Below are positions 1-5,698 of a stretch of DNA of 8,169 nt, piece after piece (the stretch's first letter is position 1; each line of letters opens with the position of its first letter). The stretch lies in the NCBI GenBank assembly GCA_003175865.1, contig PSRF01000187.1, positions 1-8,169 of the forward strand. Reading direction: 5' to 3'. Under the pieces are notes generated by a model. The model saw only the letters and a program-made list of their open reading frames with translations, did not search any database and was not told the DNA's origin. The translations under genes were made by a program, and so were the position numbers. The DNA comes from Blastocatellia bacterium. GTDB taxonomy: Bacteria; Acidobacteriota; Blastocatellia; Pyrinomonadales; Pyrinomonadaceae.

Positions 1-254
1 GTGTGATTCTGGCTGGACAGGCAGGTGTTGCTGGTCATTTGACGATTGGTGACGATGTTGTGCTGACGGCAAAGAGTGCAACGAGCCACGATGTACCTGC
101 CGGGAAAATGATCTCCGGCATTCCAGCTTTTGATAATCGGGATTGGTTACGCGCGACAGCAGCGTTCAGGAGACTCGGCGAGATGCACCGCACGCTACGA
201 GAGTTGGAGAAACGTGTGAAGGAGCTTGATGAGGAACGTGACAGTCAGAAGTAG
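1..254 (+). CDS. lpxD: LpxD, UDP-3-O-acylglucosamine N-acyltransferase (C-terminal fragment, 5' end outside window)
   Basis: Only the last 84 or so codons are present; nucleotides 1-2 belong to a codon cut by the window edge, so the GTG at 3 is an internal valine, not a start. LpxD transfers a 3-hydroxyacyl chain from acyl-ACP to the amino group of UDP-3-O-acylglucosamine, the third step of lipid A synthesis, in the cytoplasm. What is seen: the end of a left-handed beta-helix with hexapeptide-type spacing (GHLTIGDDVVLTAKS), then the LpxD-typical SGIP turn followed by a W-containing segment (RDWLRATAAFRRL), and a charged C-terminal helix rich in Leu, Glu and Arg as in the LpxD trimer tail. The stop is TAG at 252-254, abutting a large inverted repeat. 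Other hexapeptide acyltransferases such as LpxA are less likely, because the SGIP plus short helical tail matches LpxD. Confidence 0.88.
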   Translation, partial: VILAGQAGVAGHLTIGDDVVLTAKSATSHDVPAGKMISGIPAFDNRDWLRATAAFRRLGEMHRTLRELEKRVKELDEERDSQK

Positions 255-327
255 TTAGAACAGGGGCGAAGCGACTGCTTGAGCTGCCTCTATCAAATTT
301 AAGGCAGTCGCTGCGCTTCTGTTCTAA
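255..327. terminator. Long imperfect inverted repeat between convergent lpxD and SDR genes; probable bidirectional terminator or small repeat element
   Basis: Arms at 255-278 and 304-327 are 24 nt each and pair at 21 of 24 positions around a 25-nt loop. On the plus-strand RNA two of the three non-Watson-Crick positions become G-U wobbles and one is A-G; on the minus-strand RNA the same positions are C-A, C-A and U-C mismatches. The hairpin is therefore better paired in the lpxD transcript. It starts immediately after the lpxD stop and ends five bases before the stop codon of the opposing SDR gene. There is no T-run after either arm, so it is not a textbook intrinsic terminator. A palindromic mobile repeat is the alternative; I see no clear target-site duplication. 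Confidence 0.6.
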
Positions 328-332
328 CGGAG

Positions 333-1082
333 TTAAGTAATCGCCCCACCGTCGACGATCACTATCTCACCATTCATGAAACTATTGCGTTCGCTCACCA
401 TGAACGCGGCAAACTCACCTAATTCCTCGGGACGACCCAAACGACCTGCCGACGTCCAGAAATCGTGCATCTGTAACAACCGATCCGGCAGTGCCTGCGC
501 CAAATCCGTATCGAAGATTCCCGCGGCAATAGCATTCACTTTCACTCCAAACGTTCCGGCCTCGCGCGACAAGCATTTCGTAAACCCAATCATTGCCGCC
601 TTGGACGTCGCATAGTGAACTGATGTGGGCAGGGCGCGCATTGCCCCGATCGATGTGATGTTGAGAATCGTGCCCTTGCGTTGCCGAATCATCTGTTTGT
701 AAATGGGCTTGGTCACTGCGAATAGACTATCGACGTTTGTATGTATTACTTCATCCCATGCGCGATCGGTGGTGGTTGCGAAGTTGTCGCCCCGATTAAT
801 CGCAGCGTTGTTAACAAGGATGTCAATCCCACCCCACTTCTCAACAAGTTCTCGCGTGAAGCGCTTCATGCCCACTCGATCAACGACTGAGACCTTGGCG
901 TTAAAAGCTCGTCTGCCGAAGGCTTCAATCTTCGCAACCATCGCAGCCGCGAGATCGTCGCGCGAACCATAAGTAAACGCGACATCTGCACCCTCGCGCG
1001 CAAATATTTCGCAAATAGCGGCGCCAATACCGCGCGTGCCGCCGGTAATGAATGCTCGCTTTCCTTCCAACAAAAGACTCAC
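333..1082 (-). CDS. Short-chain dehydrogenase/reductase, FabG-like (3-oxoacyl-ACP reductase family)
   Basis: A 249-residue classical SDR, the usual length of the family, which reduces or oxidises carbonyl/hydroxyl groups with NAD(P)(H) in the cytoplasm. Visible motifs: the cofactor glycine motif TGGTRGIG at residues 13-20, NNAA at 91-94, and the catalytic tetrad N116, S144, Y157, K161. The C-terminal VDGG is typical. R17 in the glycine motif and R41 after the second strand favour NADP(H). The usual P-G after the NA-I strand is A187-G188 here, a mild departure from FabG. The start is GTG (1080-1082), because the N-terminus aligns well from there and an AGGAG (1094-1098) lies 11 nt upstream. 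A promoter in the gap upstream suggests it can be transcribed separately from the glycosyltransferase gene. The fold and chemistry class are certain; a fatty-acid, lipid or sugar substrate cannot be told from sequence. Confidence 0.9.
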   Translation of the reverse strand: MSLLLEGKRAFITGGTRGIGAAICEIFAREGADVAFTYGSRDDLAAAMVAKIEAFGRRAFNAKVSVVDRVGMKRFTRELVEKWGGIDILVNNAAINRGDNFATTTDRAWDEVIHTNVDSLFAVTKPIYKQMIRQRKGTILNITSIGAMRALPTSVHYATSKAAMIGFTKCLSREAGTFGVKVNAIAAGIFDTDLAQALPDRLLQMHDFWTSAGRLGRPEELGEFAAFMVSERNSFMNGEIVIVDGGAIT

Positions 1083-1131
1083 TAGGTCTCAGTCTCCTAC
1101 GCTTCCGGTAGACGTGCGTTACTGCTTGCTA

Positions 1132-1149
1132 GCAGACTTAGCAGTCTGC
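1132..1149 (-). other. Stem-loop in the SDR leader
   Basis: Perfect 6-bp arms GCAGAC (1132-1137) and GTCTGC (1144-1149) enclose a 6-nt loop. The left arm overlaps a second palindrome, TGCTAGCA (1127-1134), so two alternative pairings compete. It lies between the predicted SDR promoter and the start codon, about 34 nt upstream of the Shine-Dalgarno, so it would sit in the 5' leader. No T-run follows, so termination of glycosyltransferase transcripts here is doubtful. Confidence 0.35.
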
Positions 1150-1193
1150 GGATAACGACATGCTGCTACGGGATTGGTTCTGTGTGCCGGGAG

Positions 1194-1222
1194 ATTAAAC
1201 CGTGAAAACAAGCCACAGTCAA
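1194..1222 (-). promoter_or_regulatory. Sigma70-type promoter for the SDR gene
   Basis: Read on the minus strand, -35 TTGACT (1217-1222) and -10 TTTAAT (1194-1199) are separated by exactly 17 nt, each matching the consensus at 5 of 6 positions. The predicted start site near 1187 gives a leader of about 105 nt that contains a stem-loop. It lies downstream of the glycosyltransferase stop (1250), consistent with independent expression of the SDR gene. This is the best promoter match I found in the window. Confidence 0.6.
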
Positions 1223-1249
1223 TTGAGGGCTAATGGAAGCGAACCCATT

Positions 1250-2440
1250 CTAAGCAGATACGACTTCGCTAAGTAGAGGCTTTTCGGAAGCTGGAATAAG
1301 GGCGGCGATCTCTTCAACGATGTATTTCGTGGAGTTTGGTATGGCCAGGCCGGCCGTCGCGGCACGCATTCGAGAGTAGTGGGTATCGTCTTCAAGCATG
1401 CGGCGCACAACCGGTACAACGTCTCGGGATCGTTTGAGAAGAACTCCAGCTCCTCGGCTCACAATCATGTTTGCGGCACCAGCTTCCTGTGGCATCGGAT
1501 CGTTTATGACATCAGCAATAATCGGAACGCGACAAGCAAACGCTTCAAATGTCGTCAATCCGCCAAGCTTCGAGATCATGACGTTCGCTGCACTCATCAG
1601 TTTCTCGATTTCGTCGGAGTAACCGATAACTTTGATTGGAAACGGCGCCTCAAGAGCCAGGGATTCAGCGGCTACACGCAGATCCTCATTTTTGCCCGCG
1701 AGGAATATCGCCTGAACGTCTAACTCACCGCGAACAAGTTCCTTAAAGATCTGAGGAATATTTCCCCCGCCGACCCAACCAGCGTTGACGAAAACTGTGA
1801 ATTTTTCGGGATCCAACCCGAGGGCGCGCCGTGCGGCCTGCGCAGCTTCTTCTCCGGGATAGGCGAACTTCGGATGGACGGGCATACCTGAAATCTTAAT
1901 TTTTTGCGGAGCGACACCGTAATCAATTAACTGTTGTCGGGCCTCCTCACTTGCCACCAGATACAAGGTGACGTCACTGCACGCCCAGCCCTTCCAAAAT
2001 CCGTAACAAGGGTCGGTCACGACTGAGACAAGCGGTACACGATCCGCAAGGTTCAATTCCCGCAACACACGCGCAAACATATGTTGAGTGAGCGGATGAA
2101 CACTGACAACCACATGCGGACACCAGCGTTCGAACAAATCCACACAGAATCCGATGCAGCGTCGATGAAAGAATTCGCGCGTTTCGGGCCGGACGTGATT
2201 GAAGACCCAGTAGAAATACTTCATCCAGTGCTGGCGATTGCGCAGAATCCAGTTGTACAAACGAACCAACTTTGCCGTCAGGTGGTGTGATTCTTCGATT
2301 GCTTTGACGACGCGAACTGCATACGACTCACCTTCAAAGAATTTCTGCACACCAGCGACGATGGCAGCCGCCGCAGAGCGATGACCGCCTCCAGTGTCAG
2401 ACGAAATAATTAGAATCTTAGGAACGCGATTACCCGACAT
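1250..2440 (-). CDS. MGDG-synthase/GT28-like glycosyltransferase (probable glycolipid or lipid-linked sugar transferase)
   Basis: A 396-residue GT-B fold glycosyltransferase related to monogalactosyldiacylglycerol synthases, diacylglycerol glucosyltransferases and MurG. The N-terminal domain opens with the strand-loop motif ILIISSDTGGGHRSA (residues 10-23), the hallmark of MGDG synthase-like proteins. D143 lies in a VTDP motif. The C-terminal nucleotide-sugar-binding domain carries GWVGGGN (221-227), KLGGLTTFEA (291-300) and QEAGAAN (318-324), where the donor is bound in this family. Residues 58-94 are rich in Trp, Tyr, Phe, His and Arg without forming a transmembrane helix, as in peripherally membrane-bound relatives. 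The enzyme would add a sugar from a UDP-sugar to a lipid acceptor at the inner face of the cytoplasmic membrane. The ATG (2438-2440) is 14 bp past the radical SAM stop with no clear Shine-Dalgarno, suggesting an operon and perhaps translational coupling. Donor and acceptor are unknown. Confidence 0.86.
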   Translation of the reverse strand: MSGNRVPKILIISSDTGGGHRSAAAAIVAGVQKFFEGESYAVRVVKAIEESHHLTAKLVRLYNWILRNRQHWMKYFYWVFNHVRPETREFFHRRCIGFCVDLFERWCPHVVVSVHPLTQHMFARVLRELNLADRVPLVSVVTDPCYGFWKGWACSDVTLYLVASEEARQQLIDYGVAPQKIKISGMPVHPKFAYPGEEAAQAARRALGLDPEKFTVFVNAGWVGGGNIPQIFKELVRGELDVQAIFLAGKNEDLRVAAESLALEAPFPIKVIGYSDEIEKLMSAANVMISKLGGLTTFEAFACRVPIIADVINDPMPQEAGAANMIVSRGAGVLLKRSRDVVPVVRRMLEDDTHYSRMRAATAGLAIPNSTKYIVEEIAALIPASEKPLLSEVVSA

Positions 2441-2454
2441 GTTTAGTGTTCTGA

Positions 2455-3621
2455 TCAGTAACCTTCGATTGTCACTACACCAGGTTCAGGCTCCGCAGCA
2501 TCTATGACTTTTCGCGCCTTCTTCATTTCACGCTCTAGTTTCTTGATCTGAATGAGGTGCTTCGGATTAAACGGCAAGGACGGATAGTAACTGTTTGATT
2601 CATGCGTGCAGAAACAACCATCCGCCGCTTTCTTGCGACGTTCTTTCATCGGCGGTGATAACCACAGCTTCTGGAAGTTCCAGTCAAAGTCTCGCAGGTT
2701 TCCGATAGGCTCGAGGTTCTCGCAAGAAGACACGGTGCCCTCATCGTAGATGACGCCTCCGGCGCTTCCTGCGTAACACTTCATTTGTGCGGTTTGGGTC
2801 TCTTGTGTTTTGGCAATGAGACCGTGCATGTAAATATCGATCGCGGCTTTGAAGAAACCAGCCTTGCCGCCGTAATTATTTTTCACAGCGGCATGACGTG
2901 AGTCGTCGTCGATCATCTGCGCGAGTTTTGCATAGCGCGAATGATCGATATGGAGTTCCTTCGGATCTGCGGAGGGTGGGCGAATGTAATTGAAATTTAC
3001 TTTGTCTGGCTTGAGTTCGTACTTCAGAAAATCGTACCAGTCAAAAATCGTGTCCTGATTTGAATTCATAAAGCAGGTACACGTCTGGACATCGAGTCGT
3101 GGATACTCCTTCTTGATCCCCTGCAACTGTCTTGCAGTATCGATGACTAGATCCCACGATCCTGGCTTCTGCCGAATCTTTTCGTGTTCCTTCTTTGGTC
3201 CGTCGATTCCCAGGGCGACCGTAACATTCAGATTCGGACACTCCTGGAGAATTCTTGTCACATCCGGAAAGATTCTCTTTTGAATCTGTCCGTTCGACAT
3301 GATGTAGATAGATTCGAGTTTGTTGTTACTGTAGAAAGCCTTTGCGATCTCAGGTAGATCCTTGCGAGTAAATGGTTCTCCTCCAGCGAGAATAAGAACA
3401 CCAAGATTCCCGCCTAACGTCTCCGAAATACGCTCGATTTCGAGCGTTTTCATCTGCAGCTTTTTTCGTGGTCGATCGTCCAACTCATCTGTGAAAAAGC
3501 AGTGAGTACAACGCATGTCACAAACTGAAGTGACCAAAATGTTCAATAGAATAGGCGAGAACGGCTGGCCAATTGCTAACTTCGCATAACGCCTCAAAAG
3601 TTCTTTTGTAGTGAAATCCAT
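2455..3621 (-). CDS. Radical SAM protein with C-terminal SPASM/twitch-like domain
   Basis: A 388-residue radical SAM enzyme. The SAM-cleaving cluster motif is CX3CX2C at C34, C38 and C41, followed by F42. The SAM-binding GGEP is at 80-83, and later barrel strands show IYIMSNG (105-111) and VALGIDG (135-141). A C-terminal SPASM-like section has C282-YAG, a glycine-containing hairpin, C300, then IGNL (306-309), and a CxC pair C336/C338. That gives four cysteines, enough for one auxiliary [4Fe-4S] cluster. Another CxC (C181, C183) lies within the barrel. Relatives with this architecture modify peptides, sugars or other small molecules by radical chemistry; the substrate here is unknown. The start is ATG at 3619-3621 with a purine-rich GAGGA upstream. 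It is the first gene of a pair with the glycosyltransferase, which points to an envelope or lipid substrate rather than a peptide, and I see no precursor peptide gene beside it. Confidence 0.9.
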   Translation of the reverse strand: MDFTTKELLRRYAKLAIGQPFSPILLNILVTSVCDMRCTHCFFTDELDDRPRKKLQMKTLEIERISETLGGNLGVLILAGGEPFTRKDLPEIAKAFYSNNKLESIYIMSNGQIQKRIFPDVTRILQECPNLNVTVALGIDGPKKEHEKIRQKPGSWDLVIDTARQLQGIKKEYPRLDVQTCTCFMNSNQDTIFDWYDFLKYELKPDKVNFNYIRPPSADPKELHIDHSRYAKLAQMIDDDSRHAAVKNNYGGKAGFFKAAIDIYMHGLIAKTQETQTAQMKCYAGSAGGVIYDEGTVSSCENLEPIGNLRDFDWNFQKLWLSPPMKERRKKAADGCFCTHESNSYYPSLPFNPKHLIQIKKLEREMKKARKVIDAAEPEPGVVTIEGY

Positions 3622-3674
3622 CTCTTCCTCAACTTCTTCTCGCTAAATACGAACTGCACACGAGAACGTTCTAA

Positions 3675-3703
3675 CAGATAAGCTATTAACTGTGCGTTGT
3701 CAA
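3675..3703 (-). promoter_or_regulatory. Candidate promoter of the radical SAM-glycosyltransferase pair
   Basis: On the minus strand a perfect -35 TTGACA (3698-3703) lies 17 nt upstream of TATCTG (3675-3680), which matches the -10 consensus at only 3 of 6 positions. The predicted start near 3668 gives a leader of roughly 46 nt. A perfect 10-bp palindrome, AGAACGTTCT (3663-3672), sits on the predicted start and might be an operator. The -35 is also one arm of a 7-bp inverted repeat, TTGTCAA (3697-3703) and TTGACAA (3714-3720), which could be a protein site or a weak terminator for the upstream gene. The remainder of the 158-bp gap (3622-3779) shows nothing recognisable. Confidence 0.4.
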
Positions 3704-3779
3704 CGTTAAGTTTTTGACAAGACTTGACTTGAGTGAGTTGCAGGTTACTGGACAGAAGAGTTGAATGAGGAGCAATGAA

Positions 3780-5450
3780 CTAGTGTTGATGCCGTTCAAC
3801 CATTGCTACACCGGTAGTGTCAGGATTGAATCGTGGTGCCTCAGCCACAATCACATCCATCACGCGAAACGCTCCACCCGAAGGCACATCGAATCCAACA
3901 TCGATAAAACCACTTTCGCTTTCCACGACGTCAGAAACAATCTCACTGATTCGCTCAGGTTCTATCGATCCCATTGACTTCGCGCCAGGCTGCGCATCGC
4001 CGATCGACCAATTCACCAGACCACGTGACACAGTCACGCGTGCATACATCAAGTATCTGCCTTTGGGTCGTACTTGAATACGTTGCCAAAGCCGACCACC
4101 CGCGAGAGCGGCAAGTCCTTGTCCGCCTGCTATGGTCATTGCCTCAACCGGTCCACTGACAGACCAGTCATCGGCGACTTGCCCATCGCGACTTGTGAAC
4201 CTGAACGAAGGGTTCTTTGCCAGGTTCTCAGCATTAAAGAGTCCAAGGTCTTCCGCGCGATCGTGTAAATATGCGCAACCCTGAACCGCACCACTCGTTG
4301 AACGAACCCGAATACCGGGGCTGCGCTCTCGCCGATCGCGAATGAAGAGATCGCGACCGAGCAGCTGTACGAATATTCCGGGCGCGACCTGACCGCGTCT
4401 TTCAAGGATCAAATGTCCGGATGTATCTAACCTTTGAATATCCGCTGCGTCGCCCGTGTCGACCCAATTCTTGTCAGTGACACTTAGCGGTTCCAATCGC
4501 TTGTCAGCGAAATAGAGCATCGTGCCACCTGGTTTGTACTCATAAGTGATGTGCCGGAAATACAGCCGCGGATCGATGTAATAACTGCGCAGTTTTGAAA
4601 CCGTTTCTGTCGTTTGAGGAGCAAAAACAATTGGCCGATGGTCCATGAATGCGTCGTGAACAGCGAGCGCGCTCGCAGGATGTCCATCAACTTTCCAGTA
4701 GCAATCAAACGTCGGATCCTCGTAAATCCAACCGCCAAACTCTGGAAGCCAGACTTCGGCACCAACGTGAGTATCTACGCCAAAGCCTCCGTTTTGTACC
4801 GCGACGCTCAAGCCGACAGACCTTGCTGTCAATCCCGATGCTTCCAAAAGGGCTACATAAATTTCCGCGAGATTGCCACACAACACCGGCTTTCCAGCTT
4901 TCATTTGTTCGTAGGCCTCGCGCGGCACGCGAGTAGATAAGCCGGGCATGGACAAGCGAAACGGACGATGGGCCAACCATTCGCGAATCTTGTTTGCACG
5001 TACCCAGCCACTGTCAGCGACCGAAAACACACCCGCCATTTCGTGACGAAAGTATGTGACGTCATCTGCACTAAGGAGCGCACGCGGCTCGATTCTTCTC
5101 TCGACTTGTGGAACACCAACGATATTGTCTCCACGTCGCTCGATAGTTAACCGAGCGAGTTCCTTCGCGTCGGAGTCGCGACTGAGTACGGTAACGATCG
5201 TTTGTCCTTCTGGAATTTCTATGCGGAAGTCGGCAACTTGAATCTTTGCCTCTGCAACTTGAACGGCAGGTCGCGAAAGAAAGGCAACTCCAAACCCGCC
5301 AACGAATGCGACCATAGTTATGATCGCAATACTCCAACGCGATGAGGGGCGCGGTTCCCGTTCTCGCCGAACTGATGTTACGAGGCGAAGAGGTTTGACT
5401 CTGGATGGATTAGTCTCGCTAGTCGTTTTATCCGAAGTGAGGAGACCCAT
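3780..5450 (-). CDS. Membrane-anchored transglutaminase-fold protein with C-terminal beta-rich domain
   Basis: A 556-residue protein when started at the ATG of 5448-5450, chosen because AAGGAG lies 9 nt upstream; a longer TTG-initiated frame to 5534 has less support. Residues 1-38 are hydrophilic and Arg-rich, followed by one transmembrane helix (about 39-58, WSIAIITMVAFVGGFGVAFL), so by the positive-inside rule the rest is exported and anchored. The middle carries a transglutaminase-like core with a readable triad: C191 in VLCGNLAEIY, H228 in DTHVGAEVW and D245 in YEDPTFD. After it come about 150 residues of unassigned sequence. From about 412 (AKNPSFRF) to 539 there is a beta-rich segment resembling carbohydrate-binding jelly-roll domains. 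The family includes proteases, peptide cross-linkers and amidases; bacterial forms often sit in envelope or exopolysaccharide loci. Activity and substrate here are unknown. The carbohydrate-binding reading of the tail is the weakest part. Confidence 0.82.
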   Translation of the reverse strand: MGLLTSDKTTSETNPSRVKPLRLVTSVRREREPRPSSRWSIAIITMVAFVGGFGVAFLSRPAVQVAEAKIQVADFRIEIPEGQTIVTVLSRDSDAKELARLTIERRGDNIVGVPQVERRIEPRALLSADDVTYFRHEMAGVFSVADSGWVRANKIREWLAHRPFRLSMPGLSTRVPREAYEQMKAGKPVLCGNLAEIYVALLEASGLTARSVGLSVAVQNGGFGVDTHVGAEVWLPEFGGWIYEDPTFDCYWKVDGHPASALAVHDAFMDHRPIVFAPQTTETVSKLRSYYIDPRLYFRHITYEYKPGGTMLYFADKRLEPLSVTDKNWVDTGDAADIQRLDTSGHLILERRGQVAPGIFVQLLGRDLFIRDRRERSPGIRVRSTSGAVQGCAYLHDRAEDLGLFNAENLAKNPSFRFTSRDGQVADDWSVSGPVEAMTIAGGQGLAALAGGRLWQRIQVRPKGRYLMYARVTVSRGLVNWSIGDAQPGAKSMGSIEPERISEIVSDVVESESGFIDVGFDVPSGGAFRVMDVIVAEAPRFNPDTTGVAMVERHQH

Positions 5451-5459
5451 CGAATACTG

Positions 5460-5466
5460 CTCCTTC
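5460..5466 (-). promoter_or_regulatory. Ribosome binding site fixing the start of the transglutaminase-like gene
   Basis: On the minus strand GAAGGAG is followed by 9 nt and then the ATG at 5448-5450. It is the clearest Shine-Dalgarno in the window and argues against the in-frame upstream TTG at 5532-5534, shortening the protein by 28 residues. Confidence 0.75.
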
Positions 5467-5475
5467 GACTCCAGG

Positions 5476-5510
5476 GCCAGACGCCTGGCAATTTTTTGTG
5501 CTGACAAAAA
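5476..5510 (-). promoter_or_regulatory. Two adjacent dyads in the leader of the transglutaminase-like gene
   Basis: Just upstream of the ribosome binding site lie two short perfect inverted repeats back to back: GCCAG/CTGGC with a 4-nt loop (5476-5489) and TTTTTGT/ACAAAAA with a 4-nt loop (5493-5510). Read on the plus strand, the first hairpin plus the following T-run looks like an intrinsic terminator, but no plus-strand gene ends here. On the minus strand both would be in the leader. They may be an operator or leader structure. A perfect TTGACA lies further upstream at 5586-5591 (minus strand), but no convincing -10 follows it. Confidence 0.35.
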
Positions 5511-5602
5511 CAGACCTACCCCGGGCTGGCGCAACTCACACTAACATGGTCTATGTAGCGAGTTGGTCATACTTGTGTAAAGTTTTGTCAATGAGGGCAC
5601 GT

Positions 5603-5673
5603 GATTGCCGATTGCCGATTAGCCTATGACGTTTGACACTGGAGGCAATCGGAAATGGGAAATTGGCAATCGG
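5603..5673. repeat. Inverted pair of 7-nt repeat arrays downstream of the response regulator gene
   Basis: The left half has GATTGCC at 5603-5609 and 5610-5616, then GATT (5617-5620). The right half has four 7-nt units, CAATCGG, AAATGGG, AAATTGG and CAATCGG (5646-5673), whose GGCAATC core is the reverse complement of the left unit. Segments 5606-5620 and 5661-5675 pair at 14 of 15 positions across a 40-nt loop. The element follows the minus-strand response regulator stop (5699) by about 25 bp, so it may act as a transcript-end hairpin. A 7-nt period cannot be codon-driven. The rest of this 248-bp gap carries only the leader dyads and ribosome binding site of the next gene. Confidence 0.7.
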
Positions 5674-5698
5674 CACCTTGAAAGGACCACCTACATGA

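Noticed and set aside
321..328. The word GTTCTAAC occurs both at 321-328 and in the radical SAM promoter region (3669-3676)
   Set aside because: Eight bases shared once in 8 kb is within chance; the surrounding sequences do not match.
333..1082. Naming the SDR fabG
   Set aside because: It is FabG-like, but the A-G in place of the usual P-G and the lack of fatty-acid synthesis neighbours leave the substrate open.
3765..3977. Plus-strand open frame of 70 codons beside the radical SAM gene, considered as a peptide precursor
   Set aside because: It mostly overlaps the 3' end of the transglutaminase-like gene antisense, and its His/Arg/Ser-rich translation has no leader-core character. It is a shadow frame.
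5476..5499. Hairpin plus T-run that looks like an intrinsic terminator on the plus strand
   Set aside because: No plus-strand gene lies upstream between 254 and this point; the neighbouring genes are all on the minus strand.
5487..5503. TGGCA followed by TGTGC, resembling a sigma54 -24/-12 promoter on the plus strand
   Set aside because: The GG-to-GC spacing is 11 instead of 10, no plus-strand gene follows, and it overlaps two dyads. By eye, no other GG-N10-GC match was found in the intergenic regions on either strand.
5451..5534. Longer TTG-initiated version of the transglutaminase-like protein with 28 extra residues
   Set aside because: The ATG at 5448-5450 has a strong Shine-Dalgarno at good spacing; the TTG has none obvious, and the extra segment covers the leader dyads.
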